64,000 nucleotides of DNA from Collinsella sp. GTDB taxonomy: Bacteria; Actinomycetota; Coriobacteriia; Coriobacteriales; Coriobacteriaceae. This document shows, one piece after another, positions 62,218-64,000 of the stretch. The DNA is taken from contig DXZT01000062.1 of NCBI GenBank assembly GCA_019419545.1, forward strand, positions 50,508 through 114,507, read 5' to 3'. The stretch's first letter is position 1. Each line of letters starts with the position of its first letter. The position numbers were made by a program, and so were the translations under genes. The notes below the pieces were generated by a model. The model had not been told where the DNA came from and did no database searches. It saw only the letters and a list, made by a program, of their open reading frames with translations.

Positions 62218-62248
62218 GATGCAGATGTATATAGCATACGTCTGCATC
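62218..62248. promoter_or_regulatory. Operator-like dyad upstream of the orphan ORF
   Basis: GATGCAGATGTAT (62218-62230) mirrors ATACGTCTGCATC (62236-62248) with one mismatch. It lies 32 bases before the start at 62280, next to TATTATAGC, which could be a -10 box. It is a possible repressor site. Confidence 0.4.
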
Positions 62249-62279
62249 ATTGAAGTGATAGTACAACACAGGGAGTAAC

Positions 62280-62744
62280 ATGCAGTCCAACACAACCCTC
62301 ACACCCGATACACCAATGAGCATTTTCAGAAAATACATACGGGCACATCAACACTACGATTATTATTCGACATTGTTTTCCGAAACCATTCACGCTACCG
62401 CGGCGTACCGCACTGGCAATTATAAGTCCCAACAGGACCACCTTGAAGCCGTCACCGACGCTCAGTACGACACCCGCCTCGCGTCTGACCTGTACTATCG
62501 TGAAATGAATCCGGCCCAGCTTCTCCGTATTATTGAAAATGCCGGTACTCCCCCGCGCACTGTCAAAAAGGCATTCGAACGCGGTAAATCATCCTTTACT
62601 TCTGCGATAGCGAGCGGTCTGAGCGTCTCTTCCGCTTGTGCAAAGGCTTCCGCAGCCATCCGAGCCGTGACATGGGTGTACCTAAACAGCTCGAGCGCTA
62701 GCGACGTCGCTTCGTGCGAGTCACGGCCGGAGGCATCCATCTAG
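62280..62744 (+). CDS. Orphan hypothetical protein
   Basis: A 154-residue protein. CAGGGAGTAAC precedes ATG, a good ribosome site. The first part, SIFRKYIRAHQHYDYYSTLFSETIHATAAYR (two blocks), is aromatic-rich. A middle helix (AQLLRIIENAGTPPRTVKKAFERG) and a Ser/Ala-rich end follow. I do not recognise it. Basic PPRTVKKAFERGKSS could bind nucleic acid. Just beyond it are insertion-sequence remnants, so the C terminus may be affected by an old insertion. Confidence 0.5.
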   Translation: MQSNTTLTPDTPMSIFRKYIRAHQHYDYYSTLFSETIHATAAYRTGNYKSQQDHLEAVTDAQYDTRLASDLYYREMNPAQLLRIIENAGTPPRTVKKAFERGKSSFTSAIASGLSVSSACAKASAAIRAVTWVYLNSSSASDVASCESRPEASI

Positions 62745-62769
62745 CAGCGAAAAAGAACTCTCCCGTTTT

Positions 62770-63283
62770 TTAGTGGGTAGCACTGTTCGGCGCCAGCCGT
62801 GCCGAAAAGTCGAGCCCTCCCAGCCTGAGGAAGATCATCGTGGTAAAGTAGCCGACGTTCCGGAAGCTCCGCGATGCCCGCTTGAGCGCCTGGATGAGCG
62901 AGTTCAGCCCCTCAAGGAAACCGTTCGACGACCTCATGGGCCACCAGTTGAGCACCCCGTCGCGCTCCCTGCGCACGGTCCCGGCGACCCCTTTCATCTC
63001 GGGGACGTTCGAGTGCATGACCCACGAGAGCAGCCGGTCGAGCTCAGCGGCGGCCGAGCCGCGGTCCGGGCAGGCGTAGACCGCCCGCATCACCTCGGCC
63101 ATCGCGCAGGCCCGCGCGGTCATCAGGTGCTCGCGCTCCAGCGACGCGCGCCTGGCCGCCTGCCGCTCGGTGAGGTTCTAGGGGCGCTTGAGCCAGACGT
63201 ACCTGGTCCCCTTGAGCAGGGCCCGCTTCTCTGCGCTCGACTTGACCTCGGCCGCCTTCGCCGCGTCTACGGCCCTGGCGAAA
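62770..63283 (-). pseudogene. ISL3-type transposase remnant
   Basis: The minus-strand frame ends with NWWPMRSSNGFLEGLNSLIQ, KRASRSFRNVGYFTTMIFLR and a short tail. This is the C-terminal pattern of ISL3-family transposases (S-N-x-x-E-G-x-N...R-x-x-GY/F). An in-frame stop at about 63180 and loss of the whole N-terminal DNA-binding half make it non-functional. Its upstream end is cut where the IS21-like sequence begins (TGTTAGC at 63284). Confidence 0.7.
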
Positions 63284-64000
63284 TGTTAGCGCTAATCTAA
63301 AACCAACCGCTTTCGCAAACACATCTCACCGAATGCACTAACGCGCTTTCGCCAACCCCGTTAACGTACTTTCACCAACTGCGCAAACGGAACTATGCTC
63401 CGATCGGGTATCCGATCCGGGAGGAGCGGGATATGGAGCGAAACGTAATGGGGGAGCTCAACGTCTACAGGGAGTCCGGCGCCAAGCCGAACTTCAGCGT
63501 GATCGCGAGGAGGCACGGCATGGACCGGCACACGGTCGCCAAGTACTGGAGAGAGGGCGAGGCCGCCGTCGACGGGAGGTCCGCGAGGGGTAGCGCCTTC
63601 GATCCGCTCGAGGAGGAGATCCACGCGAAGGCCCAGCTGCCCGGGATGACCAAGATGGCCGTCTACGCGTTCCTGCGCGAGGGCCGCGGGAAGGGGCTGC
63701 CCGGGTACGGCGCCTTCACGGCGTGGTGCCGGGCGCGAGACGCTCCCGGGTAGGCAGCTGCAGTTCGGTTGGAAGGAGGGCATGAGGCATCGTCGACTCG
63801 GAGGGCCGGAGGAGGACCAGGCAGGAGAGGGCCTGGAGGTTCGCGCGAGAGGTCTGCGGCGAGTTCAGGCTCTGCGCGCCGCGCTCGCCGCAGACCAAGG
63901 GCAAGGACGAGTCGGCCAACCGCTTCCTCAAACACCTGCTCGCCTATGTTAGCGTCAATATATTTTTCACCATTTTCACCAACGTATTTTCGCCAATCGC
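63284..64000 (+). mobile_element. IS21-like element remnant(s), right side beyond the window
   Basis: TGTTAGCG occurs at 63284 and again, same orientation, at 63947. Each is followed by an array of TTTCgCCAA / TTTCaCCAA-type short repeats (63309-63380 and 63965-64000), like the multiple terminal binding sites of IS21-family elements. The second occurrence may be the left end of another copy that runs out of the window. Confidence 0.55.
63433..63946 (+). pseudogene. IstA-like transposase remnant with internal deletion and frameshift
   Basis: The first frame (63433-63753) starts MERNVMGELNVYRE and has the helix-turn-helix FSVIARRHGMDRHTVAKYWRE of IS21 IstA. It stops at 63753. From ~63860 another frame gives CAPRSPQTKGKDESANRFLKHL, the end of the rve integrase core with its Glu (SPxxKGKxE). 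The catalytic Asp region between is missing, so the element is internally deleted and dead. Confidence 0.75.

Noticed and set aside
61983..62237. 84-codon minus-strand frame
   Set aside because: No ribosome site and no protein-like composition; a non-coding transcript is at least as likely.

Overview
The window is a GC-rich chromosome segment from an actinobacterial gut anaerobe. It is most likely Collinsella or a close relative in Coriobacteriia. This rests on the glycogen operon, the LPXTG surface protein, the high-GC housekeeping block (scpA-scpB-rluB-cmk-plsC-ispH-DUF512-der-plsY-gpsA) and the tRNA set. It is an inference from gene content, with no database search behind it.

Layout. (1) 1-5.6 kb, minus strand: glgB-glgP-glgC glycogen genes, with glgC cut by the window edge. 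(2) 5.8-7.5 kb: a HAD phosphatase, a thiamine pyrophosphokinase and tRNA-Ala(GGC). (3) 7.5-23.4 kb: a surface polysaccharide locus. It has a long structured leader, a NusG-paralogue antiterminator, an initiating sugar-phosphate transferase, four glycosyltransferases (one frameshifted), an EpsG-type polymerase, a TupA-like ATP-grasp enzyme, a CapA-like protein, a flippase, an O-acyltransferase, a UDP-sugar epimerase, UDP-glucose dehydrogenase and a decaying wecB. (4) 23.4-40.9 kb: an AT-richer accessory and defence island. It carries a PIN-like membrane protein, a divergent DNA methyltransferase / DUF262 / HEPN set, a broken second copy of the ugd 3' end, a Gabija pair (gajB frameshifted at a T7 run), an Mrr-like nuclease protein, an LPXTG protein, an AbiU2-like HEPN protein, a DUF4160 pair and toxin-antitoxin relics. 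It ends at tRNA-Val(CAC). (5) 41-44.4 kb: a DUF559-like protein and two identical 650-bp repeats, each holding a tRNA-Ala gene, with a CAU-anticodon tRNA between them. (6) 44.4-61.6 kb: a tightly packed plus-strand housekeeping block ending in coaBC and tRNA-Pro(GGG). (7) 61.7-64 kb: hairpins, one orphan ORF and nested remnants of ISL3- and IS21-type elements.

How it works together. The polysaccharide genes form one long, mostly overlapping transcription unit that an antiterminator of the RfaH/LoaP type would help to read through. The sugar-nucleotide genes supply UDP-glucuronate-type donors, and the TupA-like and CapA-like proteins hint at amino-acid decoration. The island after it stacks several different anti-phage modules. 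The methyltransferase + DUF262 + HEPN set and the standalone PIN-membrane protein are the best candidates for little-described systems.

A recurring oddity: four single-base frameshifts at short homopolymers fall only in the polysaccharide and defence genes, and none is seen in the housekeeping genes. This fits phase variation or decay better than random sequencing error, but reads would be needed to settle it.
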